NCBI RefSeq assembly: GCF_026151205.1
Contig: NC_087075.1
Coordinates: 8,111,303 to 8,175,302 of the forward strand
DNA length: 64,000 nucleotides
Source of the DNA: Bolinopsis microptera
Taxonomy: Eukaryota; Ctenophora; Tentaculata; Lobata; Bolinopsidae
Direction: 5' to 3'
The translations under genes and the position numbers were made by a program. Shown here piece by piece: positions 30,458 to 42,788 of this stretch. The first letter of the stretch is position 1. The number at the start of each line of letters is the position of its first letter. Under the pieces are notes generated by a model. That model was not told the origin of the DNA. It did not search any database and saw only the letters and a list, made by a program, of their open reading frames with translations.

Positions 30458-32268
30458 TGGAATGTTCGTAAAATTTTATCAATTACAGAGGGTACGTGGC
30501 ACACCACTCCCTCTTTTTCTCTTTTGTCACCATAAAGTGAGAACGTTTTGAGTTAAGAACTCCACAATTTCCAGACACATTTGGTTTGATAATTGAAGTG
30601 CTTTCCCAAAATTTCGAGTTAGTTGTTTACAACTAAGCCGAGTTATGACCCTTTTAAGATCTTTCGGATACGTAGGGAAACACAAGTTTACCGGAAAAAT
30701 AAGGGTTCTTTTAGAAGTATTCTCCTAAATTACTATTATTCCATGCCACTCCTTCTGAAGTCCACCAGATGAATGCGATTAAAGTGAATCCACCTTAAGT
30801 GGATCATAGTAGATTGTTGGGGAGGAAATAGGAGTAAACAGTGAGTGGAGACTGTCATTTCGTCCTCAGAAATACGATAGACTAACAATCTCAGAAATAG
30901 ACTACCCGTCAAAGTTTATATAATTTATATCTGTCTTACAAACCCGAGATAAATCCGACGCCGACAATCAATAAGACGAATAGCTTTCTGTCTGAAAATT
31001 ATTATAGGTGAGTAAATTTGATAAACACATGTCAACATTGAACATCGAAAATATTGTGAATCAAAATGAATGACATTCAATGACTCAATGTTTGTGTTTA
31101 AGTGTTTATATACCAATAAACAAATATAGTGTAGATACCATAAATTTAGGCTTATCTGAACTAACTATCATTGAGAAATCTTAGCGTCATCATACCTGAA
31201 AAAATATGTACAGTAAAACCCCGATTTACAGCGGAGTTTGGGGGAAAGGAAACATAACATCCGTGTTAAAGCGGGATTCGTGGTAAATCGGGGTTTTGTT
31301 TGTTTATATACTGTCCCTGTCCCTGTCTCGGGACAGGGACAGGGACAGGGACAGGGACAAATTTATTTGCTTTGACATGTAGGAACAAAGGCTTTTCAGT
31401 TAAAGTACAATAATCTAATACCTGTAAGCGTAAATTAGATTTTGATTATATACTTTTAAATTTAACCCCGCAACCTTCACAGATCTAAATTAAATATTAT
31501 GCACGTTTCAGGACAATTTTAAGTAAGTCAAGGTCGGCTGATTGATTTTGGGCAACTACTCGACTTCTGATCAAGGCAACACCCAGTACGTTTGCAAAAA
31601 TAGCTGTTATACCGAGTTCCTCTGATTCGGACTTGAACTTCACCTCACAAGACTTTTAAATTAAATTTCAATGTCTTATAATACTCATAAATGATATCAA
31701 TAAACAGTATGGGTAACCGTGAAGGGTTTATTCAATTTTTCTACGATTCTTTTTAGAGCCTTCTTAAATTTCAGTATTATCATAATTTTCAGTCGCTGTT
31801 CCTGGTACATTTTACGATAACGTAATGAATGTTAATTAAACTGGGACAAAAGTTTTCACTTTTGAGCAAACAGGGCGCGTTACGTTAATTATCCATGGTG
31901 TCCGAGTCCCCTACCACTACCAGTCAACATGTTGCACTCACACCACTAGGTGACCGCTCTCCACCAATAGGCTCGTTCAGAACTCTCTCTTTACTAAAAA
32001 CCACCGGGAGCTCTAATTTTTTTTGATACAGTACTTCTTCATTCTTTCATTGTCCTCAGAGTTACACCTTTCGGCTCCTCAGCAATCCGTTTTCATTCCG
32101 TTGCATGAGCATACGATTATTCTAAATCGTATTATTAAAATGATAATATAACGTATGATGCAAACCAGCAAAATTAAGTTATTTCAACTTTCACGTTTAA
32201 TTTAATTGTTAATCTTCACGTAATTATAACATGTGAATATCTCCTAGATTTTGGTCTAAGTAGCTATA
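30458..32268. other. Intergenic DNA with a possible pogo/Tc1-like MITE relic
   Basis: At about 31212-31297, CAGTAAAACCCCGATTTACA faces AAATCGGGGTTTTG, an imperfect inverted pair like pogo/Tigger ends. A (GGGACA)n hairpin follows at 31312-31360. Otherwise there is nothing I can support. Confidence 0.45.
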
Positions 32269-33344
32269 ATGACTGTTTATCAACATTTACTCTGCTGCAT
32301 TGTTATACTGGTGTTATGCAACTTACAAGGAGGAGCCGAGGCTAAACGACGAAGAACCGGATCGGTAGGTGATTTAGATTCGAAATCTAGGAATTAATTC
32401 TAGAGCTTTGCATAATTAAAAACAACTTGAAAGCAGGAGTTAACCATATTTATGAAAGAATTATATTTTTATAATCTCTTTTCAAGTGGTATAGTTTTAA
32501 AATATCAATACCTTCTGAACCATGCAAACAATTTGATGTGATTTGATGGGTACCACTGACAGCAAGCTATTAGTTTATCACAATCTTCATCCAGGACCTC
32601 TTGATGGCGTCCATGCAAGACAGTATATCTCTATTGACCGAGCTTACGACCGACCAAGCTGATAAAATCGCCTCCTTGACGGAAGACCAAGCTGATAAAA
32701 TTGCTTCCTTGACGAAAGACCAAGCTGATAACATCGCTTCCTTGACAGCAATGATGACGACTAAGTTAGATGAGGCGAAGGAAGAGATCGGGCAGCTGAA
32801 ACGTGATCTTTCGAGCTCGCAAAGCAAGATAGATGAGGCGAAGGAAGCGATCGAGCAGTTGAAACGTGATCGTTCGAGCTCGCAAAGCAAGATTGCTCAG
32901 CTAGAAAACGGAACTGCTTCGTTTCACGACGAAACTATGGTCGCCATGGATGAGCTTAAAAATGAGTTTAAAAGCGAGCTGGCTGAAAACTCGGAAGAGA
33001 AACGAGCTGAGTTAGTGAATGCAACTTCGTCCTTAAAAAACGAATCTGAAGCCGTCATGGAGGAGCTAAAAAGCGAACTTTCAAACGACATAGAGGATTT
33101 GGCTGCTAAGCTAGACGATATAGGCTGGCCAGAAGGGTCGTACTGTATTTTAGGGAGTAGTGGAAGTTGCCCGGCGGGATTCACTAGAATTGTGGGGTAT
33201 ATTAATGCAATATATACTTTGTCAAGTGCTAGCTTCATGAGAGCAGCAACCTTCGGAGACAGCTCCATTACTTGTCGACATGCTTGCTCATACAGTTACA
33301 CAAATCACAATGCAAATCTGAAAATAGTCTCCTGTTGCAAATAA
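32269..33344 (+). CDS. Secreted coiled-coil protein with C-terminal ApeC-like domain
   Basis: Two exons, 32269-32364 and 32595-33344 (phase 0, GT/AG), give 281 residues. Residues 1-24 form a signal peptide (LLCCIVILVLCNLQGGAEA). A charged helical region follows, about residues 40-205. It contains 11-residue repeats (DQADKIASLTE, three times), then EAKEAIEQLKRD-type repeats, and is likely a coiled-coil stalk. From residue 210 a cysteine-rich domain starts WPEGSYCILGSSGSCPAGF and ends KIVSCCK, matching the apextrin C-terminal (ApeC) pattern. ApeC proteins of cnidarians and other invertebrates are secreted and implicated in microbe binding or extracellular assembly; that role is inferred here. 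An AATAAA lies at 33357-33362, 13 bases after the stop. The coiled coil probably makes oligomers that display several ApeC heads. Confidence 0.82.
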
Positions 33345-33356
33345 ATAACATGTTCG

Positions 33357-33362
33357 AATAAA
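33357..33362 (+). terminator. Poly(A) signal of the ApeC gene
   Basis: AATAAA starting 13 bases after the stop codon at 33342-33344, followed by A-rich sequence. The 3' UTR would be very short. Confidence 0.55.
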
Positions 33363-34700
33363 AAACACAGTTGAAATTTTCAGTTGTTAATCTATTCGAA
33401 GTTTTCTGCAAAGATGATTGATCACTTAACAAAATAGAAAATAAAAGTAGAAATGATCATGTCATGCAAGTTTTAATATTTTTTTAACTGATTACTTGAT
33501 TTCCTTAAATTCCCGTATTGTGAATTGTGAAACCTCTTTGAAAATGTATATACAATTTTGAATAGGCAGCAATGAACATTGTTTTACATTGAATGGTTTA
33601 TATTTACCGATCATACCAAAAATCTAAATTATATTTTCTTCTTGACTAATATACAATCAAGAAAGTAATCATCAATGTGAATGACATCATCCCCAAATTC
33701 AAACTCGTAAAAACTATTTACTCATCTAATTCTAAAAAGAATTGCATTAAGTTCCCTGTTCGAATATTTGATGATATGGAGAAGGAAACTGTGAGCTGCA
33801 GCTATCCTTCCGCGTACCTTCACTGCTGCAAAGAAAATTATCGATTGATCATAATATCATAAACAGGTTTTATTTCTTTTTGACTATTACCATTGTAGAA
33901 TAAAATGTTTAATTTGTTATCCAAGTTATAACATTTGTAATTTAAGTGATAAGAGTAAGACCACTGATAGGTATATGAGACGCTTGACACGTTATTTGAG
34001 AGGCTACAAAACTTAAGGGGCATGGGGATCGAAATCAGCTTTTTATACCTAATGTTTTTCTATAATACTGTGCATGATTCGTTCACGAGATAGATCGAAA
34101 GTAAACCGAATACGTGAAAACTGAAGAGGTAACGGCGAACCAAATAACGCTTACCTTTAAAGCCTGCTTTCAAAACGTGCCTTTTATTGGGACTCACCAA
34201 ACTACCATTCTTTATTTCAATAAATCAAAATGGTTTGGCATAGTTTTTAAAATGATTCGTCTTTCTTTCCTACATGAAGCAGCTCAGTATGTTATGCTGA
34301 GATACTTCGTTTGAAAATAGTGGGCCTGATTCTGTGATTCAGAGTTTGCTCAAGTCACTGTTGAACCAATTTTGTAACCAGCTGGTATTAAGAAATTCAA
34401 AATTAACAGCATCTCGAAATTCAGAATCCTTTATTTCTTTGTTTTAATTGTGTACTCGCTCAATTCTGCGACAAAGTTAAACTTGCAAATTAAATTTGGG
34501 CGCTCTTTGCTAAAGGTTTCCCGTCTTAATCTAGGAAAACATCTGCCTCATGAAAATTGCAATTACAATGTCAAGTTGTGGCTAACTTAAAAGTGCAAAA
34601 GCAATTAAATATTAAATACCCTCCTTCTTAACAATTTCCATTGTTTTATAGACCGAATGATTTTTCGCACTGTCACACACATCTGGTGGCAGCATTGTTC
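33363..34700. other. Intergenic DNA upstream of the first protease gene
   Basis: AT-rich with no supported gene. From about 34385 onward (CATCTCGAAATTCAGAATCC) it is homologous to the flank at 45145-45480, so the protease duplication includes about 0.35 kb of upstream DNA. Confidence 0.55.
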
Positions 34701-34708
34701 TGAAAATG

Positions 34709-34718
34709 CATAAAATAG
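34709..34718 (+). promoter_or_regulatory. TATA-like box of protease gene 1
   Basis: CATAAAATAG lies 54 bases before the ATG and is conserved, with the preceding ATCTGGTGGCAGCATTGTTC, at protease gene 2. Transcription would start roughly 25-30 bases downstream. Confidence 0.45.
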
Positions 34719-34762
34719 AGCCATCACCACAGCATCCTCACTTTGAACAATCAACAATCAAC

Positions 34763-36022
34763 ATGAAGATCTTTCTAGTTATCTGCCTGGTGGCTGCCTC
34801 TCTCGCTGCTGAAGATGTCCTTCGTGGTATCCTCCGATCCCCCAAAGAGACCCTCAAGCTCTACGGAGATTTCAAATCCCAGGAGCACCTCAAGTTCCTT
34901 GCATCTGAAGACCGAATGAGGTTCCGACTCTTCCGATCCAATGCTCAACTGGTAGCTCAAGCTAACGAGGAGGGAGGATCTGCCGTATTTGGCCTCAACT
35001 TCTTCTCTGCGCTGACTGAAGATGAGAAGCAACAGTACCTTGGACTGAACGTTACTGGACATGACGAGAACCCTATGCACGTCGCCTCTTCTTCGCTCAG
35101 TGATAAGAAGCCCCCAACAGAGAAACTGTGGACCAATGAGGGTATGGTTACAGCAGTAAAGAACCAAGGAAGCTGTGGATCTTGCTGGACGTTCGGAGCC
35201 GTAGGAGGTTTGGAGACAAGGTATCACGGAGTATCTGGTAAACTGAGGAGTTTCGCAGAGCAGGAATACCTGGACTGTGTCTACGAGGGACAGAGGAACG
35301 GTTGCAACGGTGGATGGCCTGATAACTGTTACGACTACTCCAGGAATAACGGTGGAAGGTTGGCTTCAACTGCTGACTACGGGTACGCTGCTAAAGATGG
35401 TAGTTGCAAAGGAAGTTCGAAACCCAACGCTATGGTGGCTGCTAAAATCGTCGGCTACACCAGGGTTAGCGCAACAGAGAAGGCGAACATTGAAGCCCTT
35501 GCATCAGGCTCCTTGTCCGTCGCTTTCGAGGTGACAAATTACTTCCAACAGTACCAAGGTGGCATCATCCAAGACAGAACATGCACCGGGAAACCAAACC
35601 ACGCCGTCACAGCTGTAGGATACGCATCGAAATTTGTCCTGGTTAAGAACTCTTGGGGATCAACATGGGGAGAAAGTGGATTCGTGAAGTTCGATCGAGG
35701 GTACGACCCCAAATGCGGCCTCTTCAAGTACAGCAGCTACCCCAACCTTGATACAACTGGACAGTCTGACAACACTCCTTCTGATGAAGCTACCGACTAC
35801 AGACCTTCTGAGGAGGATAATGTTAACCCTGACCCAAACTGCAAAGACAAGGCAACTAACTGTAGGTACGCTTGGTGCAACAGAGGGGGTAAATGGGACA
35901 ACATAGTTAAGAAGAACTGCCAGAAGACTTGTAACAAGTGTGATGGTGGAAATGATGGAGAGTGCCCCAGCGGCACCATTAGATGTTCTGACGGAGTGTG
36001 CCGACACGAACACATGTGCTAG
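34763..36022 (+). CDS. Papain-family cysteine protease with ShKT and LDLa-like tail, copy 1
   Basis: 419 residues, no intron. The ATG at 34763 is chosen because it starts a signal peptide (MKIFLVICLVAASLA); an in-frame ATG 57 bases upstream would bury it. Residues 20-95 form an I29-type propeptide (RFRLFRSNAQLVAQANEE, FGLNFFSALTEDE). Residues ~120-330 form a C1A peptidase with oxyanion Gln135, catalytic Cys141 (GSCGSCWTF), AEQEYLDC, GCNGGW, His280 (PNHAVTAVGY) and Asn296 (KNSWG). After an acidic linker, residues 360-393 form a six-cysteine ShKT domain. The tail 400-419 (ECPSGTIRCSDGVCRHEHMC) looks like the first half of an LDL-receptor class A module. All catalytic residues are present, so an active secreted or lysosomal endopeptidase is likely. 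It is nearly identical to the gene at 45483. Confidence 0.93.
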   Translation: MKIFLVICLVAASLAAEDVLRGILRSPKETLKLYGDFKSQEHLKFLASEDRMRFRLFRSNAQLVAQANEEGGSAVFGLNFFSALTEDEKQQYLGLNVTGHDENPMHVASSSLSDKKPPTEKLWTNEGMVTAVKNQGSCGSCWTFGAVGGLETRYHGVSGKLRSFAEQEYLDCVYEGQRNGCNGGWPDNCYDYSRNNGGRLASTADYGYAAKDGSCKGSSKPNAMVAAKIVGYTRVSATEKANIEALASGSLSVAFEVTNYFQQYQGGIIQDRTCTGKPNHAVTAVGYASKFVLVKNSWGSTWGESGFVKFDRGYDPKCGLFKYSSYPNLDTTGQSDNTPSDEATDYRPSEEDNVNPDPNCKDKATNCRYAWCNRGGKWDNIVKKNCQKTCNKCDGGNDGECPSGTIRCSDGVCRHEHMC

Positions 36023-36089
36023 ATCTCAACCACTCCTCGATGTTTACAATTTCATTTGTTTTTGTTATCATTTGACAAGTAACACATTG

Positions 36090-38826
36090 TAGTACAGGGA
36101 AATCCGTCTGAAAAAATCGATTTGCCGACACACAAAGCTTACAAAGGATTTTTGACGTTTTTGTGTCCTAATAGGTGTCCTTTATGGCTGACCAACTTTT
36201 CCAAACTTTTCCACGTGTCTTAAGGCCACTTTTTGCCACTTTACCACTTTTTACCACCTTTCTTGTTTGTCAAATATCTTTAGTTGTGAACATCGTAGAA
36301 AGTTGCAGATTAAACGAGGGTGTTCATATTATCAAGAAGAAAAACTTTTGTTCAGACAATTTTTTCCTCAGATAATCAATTAATTGGATAATTATCAATT
36401 AGCTAATTAGCAAAAATTTAAAAGATTTTTATTGGCTCTAAATGATTGGAATAGCTTAAAACACGGAGAAAAGTAGTTTTTAGAAAAACTTCGAAAATTT
36501 TTCACTTACATTTTTTTTTCGAAACTTAAAAATTTTTTCGAATTTTCGAAATTTTTTTCGCCAAAGGTTATCAAATTGCATGAAACGTAGAGAAAAATGC
36601 GTTTAAAAAAACTTCGTGAATTTTTCTTTTAAAGAATACTAAAATCACTTATATTTGTAGTTGGAGTTCAGTAAATCTCGGCAGATTTTAGTAATCAGGA
36701 ATTATTAAATCGAAATAGATAAAAGGACTGAAACTGAAAAACGTTAACCACAGGATATGAGAGTTTTATAATTAATTACAGTATATCCTTATCGATTTTT
36801 ACAGAAACTGCACCAAAGGCACATTTAAGATCGAGCCGATAGCCTGCTGTACTACGATAATATGTAATAAATAAAACATCTCTGAGTCTGTACCGTCAAT
36901 CGTGCTAATCTGAACCAGCCTACCTGGATTACCATCTACCTCTTCTTTTCATCAATAATTAGACCGAGTTGTGCAAGAAATGTGATTTATTATAGCTCAT
37001 AATAATTACATCACCCACCAAATGCAATATGAGTCATATCGCATTTGATGGGTCTGTAAATAATGTCGAGCTGTTTTCAATCACACTATCACAATAAAAC
37101 ACAATACGTGTACATCATATGGCCCTTAATGCGGTATATGAAACGCTCTTTATCGAGGTGTTTCTATAAATCTATAGACTATACCGTACACTTCTCGTTT
37201 CTCCCGCGAAAGGCCGGTATAGAGAGGTTTTACTGTATCACGAAAACTTCTACTTGTCCTCATGGCTCATTGACAGCTCGAAGAAGGCAAGAAAACATCA
37301 GAAAGCCTAAAATGTCAACTCGCTCATTTTAATGTTCTTCGATCCGTCCCACATTGATCCCGAGCTTATCATCATGGCCCCCAAATATCCTGCGGCAAGA
37401 ACCTGTCTTTTTACTTCACAACATCCGGATTGCAAACCAGCATAATCATTACCGTTTTTTGACTACCCCACGGCTCTTGCCCATGTCCGACGCTCGTATC
37501 TAGATCTTATCTTTGCCCGTATATTACTCTTTTTGAATTTAGCCAACCCTGACATATGGGGGTGATTTGAGGTTTGAGGTATCTCGCATAGCGAATGAAG
37601 TGGTATGCAGAACAATAGAAAACAAGTCACAATAGATGTTGGAAGGTGTATTTACACTTGTTTCCTACTTCCTAGCTCTTCCTTGGTATCCATGGTCTCT
37701 TCTTGCCTTCTTCGAGCTGTAAATGAGCCATGAGGCCAAGTAGACGTTTTCGTGATAAACTATACCGGGTCTATCGAGGTATAAAGCGTTTCATATACCG
37801 CATTAAGGGCCATTTAATACAAAGGTATTGTTAATTGTGTCGTATATTACTATTGTGATTGAATACAGCTCGATAAGTACTTACATCACCCACTAAATGC
37901 AATATGAGCTATGATAAATCACATTTCTTGCACAACTCGGTCTAATTATTGATGATCAAAAGAAGAGGTAGATGGTAATCCAGGTAGGCTGGTTCAGATT
38001 AGCACGATTGACGGTACAGACTCAGAGATGTTTTATTTATTACATATTATCGTAGTACAGCAGGCTATCGGCTCGATCTTAAATGTGCCTTTGGTGCAGT
38101 TTCTGTAAAAATCGATAAGGATATACTGTAATTAATTATAAAACTCTCATATCCTGTGGTTAACGTTTTTCAGTTTCAGTCCTTTTATCTATTTCGATTT
38201 AATAATTCCTGATTACTAAAATCTGCCGAGATTTACTGAACTCCAACTACAAATATAAGTGATTTTAGTATTCTTTAAAAGAAAAATTCACGAAGTTTTT
38301 TTAAAAGCATTTTTCTCTACGTTTCATGCAATTTGATAACTTTTGGCGAAAAAAAATTTCGAAAATTCGAAAAAATTTTCAAGTCTTGAAAAAAAAATGT
38401 AAGTGAAAAATTTTCGAAGTTTTTCTAAAAACTACTTTTCTCCGTGTTTTAAGCTATTTCAATCATTTTGAGCCAATAAAAATTTTTTAAATTTTTGCTA
38501 ATTAGCTAATTAGCTAATTGAGAATTATCCAATTAATTGATTATCTGAGGAAAAAATTGTCTGAACAAAAGTTTTTCTTCTTGATAATATGAACACCCTC
38601 GTTTAATCTGCAACTTTCTACGATGTTCACAACTAAAGATATTTGACAAACAAGAAAGGTGGTAAAAAGTGGTAAAGTGGCAAAAAGTGGCCTTAAGACA
38701 CGTGGAAAAGTTTGGAAAAGTTGGTCAGCCATAAAGGACACCTATAAGGACACAAAAACGTCAAAAATCCTTTGTAAGCTTTGTTTGTCGGCAAATCGAT
38801 TTTTTCAGACGGATTTCCCTGTACTA
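36090..38826. mobile_element. 2.7-kb long-TIR transposon with TTG target duplication
   Basis: Ends TAGTACAGGGAAATCCGTCT and its inverse. The arms of about 1.15-1.2 kb (36090-37290 and 37690-38826) are near-identical, with a ~0.4-kb spacer and no transposase recognised. TTG flanks both sides (36087-36089, 38827-38829). The homologous flank of protease copy 2 (46790-46810) reads AACACATTGCATTGAAACC without the insert, which proves insertion and a 3-bp duplication. The spacer-proximal arm has GAGAGGTTTTACTGTAT, resembling a pogo/Tc1-type end, perhaps an older nested element. The insert lies 67 bases after the protease 1 stop, so in its 3' UTR. Confidence 0.92.
36866..36875 (+). terminator. Candidate poly(A) signal inside the transposon arm
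   Basis: AATAAATAAA in the left arm. Because the element interrupts the 3' flank of protease copy 1 after 67 bases, this motif could end that transcript. Inference only. Confidence 0.3.
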
Positions 38827-38935
38827 TTGCATTGAAACCTTGTTTTATTGATAGCCTAGGGGAAATAGCGAAACAAATGGGCACAGAAAATATGTGCAAC
38901 CATCTTCGGTTATATAAAATTAAGATGACCAATTA

Positions 38936-39358
38936 ATGGCTTTAAAGGGGTTTTAAAAAGTGTAAATAGTTGGATAATTGTAAAACACATTATTTGTCCG
39001 TCTTAGATCCTGAAATGAGTGTCAGGAGTCAGTTTTGTGGGTTATCTTATTGGCTTTAAAGGGTTTTAAAAAATGTAAATTGTTGGATAAGTGTAAAACA
39101 CATTATTTGGCCGTCCCTGATCATGAAATTAGATCCAGGAGTCAGTTTTGTGGGTTATCTTACTGGCTTTAAAGGGGTTTTAAAAAGTGTAAATAGTAGG
39201 GTATTTATAGAGCACATTATTTGGCCGTCTTAGATCCTGAAATAAGTACCAGGAGTCAGTTTTGTGGATTATATTGCTGGCTTCAAAGTGGTTTTAAAAA
39301 GTGTGAATAGTTGGATAATTGTAAAACACATTATTTGGCTGTCTTAGATCCTGAAATG
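38936..39358. repeat. ~115-bp tandem repeat, four units
   Basis: Units contain TGGCTTTAAAGGGGTTTTAA, TAAAACACATTATTTGGCCG and CAGGAGTCAGTTTTGTGG. Two more units lie at 44885-45115, just upstream of protease copy 2, so the same repeat borders both protease genes. Confidence 0.9.
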
Positions 39359-42300
39359 ACAACAGTACCATTTTGCCAGTTTCCTACTTAATAGTTGTAC
39401 ACGTATCCGGTACCACTTAGAGTTAGCCAAGGTATAATTTACAATTGAGTAGGAAGCTGGAAAATGGACCGCTTAGCCATGTGGTCTAGTTTACAAGTAC
39501 CTATCGCAAAACGTGTCCAAGTATATGCGCTATATTTACAATACCAGTACTCAAGAATGTCAGATATACTCGAATTAAATTAGAACTACCGATCAGGTGC
39601 GTGCTCCGGAATTATTCTGTATAAGGTTTTTTTAAAGCAGCAGTTACTAACTCAGCAGTTACTAACTAGCTCAATTTTGAGGCGTAAAATATCCACAACT
39701 CGCTGTGATATTGTGATATTCCTAGCATGGGATCTCCTTACTATACCCCGCTGAGCTGGTTCAAGCTGATTTTAATGGTCAGATCACAACGTTTATAACT
39801 TCCATACCCGCTACTATTGTTAATTGTTATTACTACTATACTAGGGATAAGTTGCAGCTGCCAAAGCCACGCCCAGTTATCAAACGATCAAGGGATCTAA
39901 CACAATGTTTTATTATCTGGGGTACATTATGTGCCCTGATAATAGTAAATGGATATCAATGTTTATAGATATAACCATATTACCATATTACCCGTTGATC
40001 TGTAGTTTGGACTACAAATACCGCCTGAGGTTCGGAGTTTTAAAATGTATATAATAATAAAGATTATAGATCTCTTTACAAACAAAACAAGGACTAACGA
40101 ACTTTAAGATTTACGATTCAGATCATCTAAATCATCGATTACTGCAAACAAATTTTTGGTCACATCAGAATTTACGACCTATACCGACCCAACTGAAAAC
40201 AGATCCACTGAAGGTACCTAACACCGCGATTTGATAAACACTAGTGTCATTACAACTATGTCTATATGACCAAAAACTGGTCAAGAGTACAGAAGACCTC
40301 TATACAAATAAAACTCAAGGACTAATGAACTGTAGGTTTCATAACTAATGCATCGACAAATGAATAAATCCTGTATGGACCTCTATAACCCGACCCATCT
40401 AAAAACAGATGCGTCAGGGTTTTGTAATGTTAGGGTTTTATGACCTGGCAATAAATCTCATATTTAAACATTATCGTTGCTTGTGGTAAAGTCTTGTGGT
40501 AAAGTCTTTACTAAAGACCACAACTTATCACAAAACGTCCTCGGCGCGCTTTTTATTTATACATATTTTATAGCTGAAGCCTGAAGTGTGCTTTTGTATT
40601 TATAGATGCAGCTAAAGTCTAAAGCGTGTTTTTATATTTATGGATGCATCTAAAGTCTAAAACGTGTTTTTGTATTTATGGATGCAGCTAAAGTATAAAG
40701 CGTGTTTTTGTATTTATAGATGCAGCTAAAGTCTAAAGCATGTTTCTGTATTTATAGATGCAGCTATAGTCTAAAGCATGTTTTTGTATTTATAGATAGA
40801 AATTGTGTCTCCGCCCTCTGGGGTCGTTAGCGGCTCATGTGCTGACCAAGATACACGTTATAATCTCAACAATATCATGACTTCATAACATATTATCGAG
40901 TTTTTACAATTAACTCCGACCGACTAGAGACCACGTTGATATTTACATTAATTCCCGTCTAGGATTCTAATGAGCTAACGTCTGTTTATATAATATATCG
41001 TTAAAACATTCGTAAATCACAAGTTATATCATGGTCTAAAACTCCAACAGTAATATCTTATATCACACGCTCACTTTCGTTTCTGTTAAATAGTGTGTGC
41101 AGTTTCACTTCCAGGGAGAAATAGGTAATTTGATTTAGGTATTTTTAGAGATGGTAATTAATTTGGGCGGATATCATTTTTAATTGGACGGAAATTTCGT
41201 GAGCGGACATAATTGTAGTCGCTTGAATCAGATTTGGACTGACGATGAACTTTCTTTTGGGTCTATAAATACTTGTTTTTCTTCTTTTAAACCCCCGGAG
41301 GCGTTTGACAGCATGGCGATGTGGCCCAACTTAGGTATCTTACCGTTAAATATCGAGGTCTAGGTGTGCCTAAAAGGTGCTTTCTTGGAGTCAGCTGGTG
41401 TTGCCAGAATAGTTAAAGTGGCTCATGCTCAGGTCAAGATGCGCAATGGTAATAATTAAACGGAATTAAACGGAATTAAACGTAAAGTTGTCGGAGGTGG
41501 CACTAACACCATCGTCTCGACTATACATGAATGAATAACATATCTAGAGTAAGTAAAATTCGAATTTCAAGAATCATGAAAATTTAAAACAAAATCACTT
41601 AAAATTTAACTCCCGTACAAACAACCGAAATAAAAATAATTGCTGAAATAATAATTTAACATAAAAGGAAGTGGTAATATGATCTCATGCCAATACCAAC
41701 ACAAATTATCAGCTATAAGTATAACAATTACATCCCAACTATCGACCACTATTTAACAACCACTTCCCGCACAGGATTATAATGAGCTAAAATATGTTTA
41801 CAGCGTTCACTAATTAGCAGAACGTTTGTAGCTGTAGCTGTGATATCACGTCCTAAAACTTTAAGAGGAGTAACGTACCTGATTTGTAATTTATACCACT
41901 TACTTTATTTTTTGTTTATATATTTAATTGTGCACATTCACAGAGTAAGTTCTTGATTTATATTTCACATACTATTACTATATTCCTATAGCTGCCTGGG
42001 AGGAATTGTGAGGCCGTGCAGCTTAGGTTTCATTCTTCTTGGTACTACCGGCCATTGGCAAGTGAAGAGTGAAGACTAAGGTCAAGGACAGTTGTTGTAT
42101 CTATAGCTATGTTGCTGTCAATTTTATGCTATAAACAGAGCTTTAGTCATAATATTTTGTAGATGTCTTTCATTAAAATTTCTGATATTCAATATTTATA
42201 GTCTCTAGAAAGATGACTTAAGTTGACATTTCTGCACTCTACCATTAATAACAAAAATCGATCTAACGTATGTAACTATTACTAATCTCAGACTCATTCT

Positions 42301-42770
42301 GGACTCAAGGTCCAGGTAAGGTATGTTAAGTCGGCCCCTCCCAGCTACCAAACTCCTCATTAGTCTCTTAGTCTTACAGTGGTGTACATTTTATGATTAA
42401 ATATTTTTATTTGATTTTTTCATGGTTTTTGACTAGGATCATAACAATTTTGTGCGTTAGTCTCTTAAAATAGAACAATTAAAAGGTCTTCAGGTTGTGC
42501 AATCTTGAACTTCCATAAACTATTAGCACAATGTAACAAATTTGTTGTGAGTTGTGACTAATCTAGCTCAGCCTCAAATGAGGCAGAATTTAAATTTATG
42601 ATTTTTTTTATTCGATGAATAATGAATATCAAACTAGCTTTATTTTTAATAAATGAATGTAAACTTCAATCTATTTTTTGGTTTGATTTATACTTTATAA
42701 CAGAAACTATTACGAATCGTGACAGTCGGGTAAAGTTATAAGAACAATATTTTGACGATGCTATAATTTG
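39359..42770. other. Intergenic DNA between protease 1 and the GPCR
   Basis: Contains a minisatellite at 40590-40800 (units of ~38 bp with GATGCAGCTAAAGTCTAAAG and GTTTTTGTATTTATAG). A strong donor-like CCAG/GTAAGG at 42315 and an acceptor-like TTTGACAG at 42774 could bound a 5' UTR intron of the GPCR gene. No other gene was recognised. Confidence 0.5.
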
Positions 42771-42788
42771 ACAGGAAAAGGTTCTATT

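Noticed and set aside
31212..31297. Complete pogo/Tigger MITE
   Set aside because: Only one end is convincing; the other lacks the expected CTG/TA border, so it is listed as a possible relic only.
36175..38741. Identical 66-codon frames on opposite strands (MSFMADQLFQTF...)
   Set aside because: They are the same sequence in the two inverted arms of the transposon; AT-rich, with no domain.
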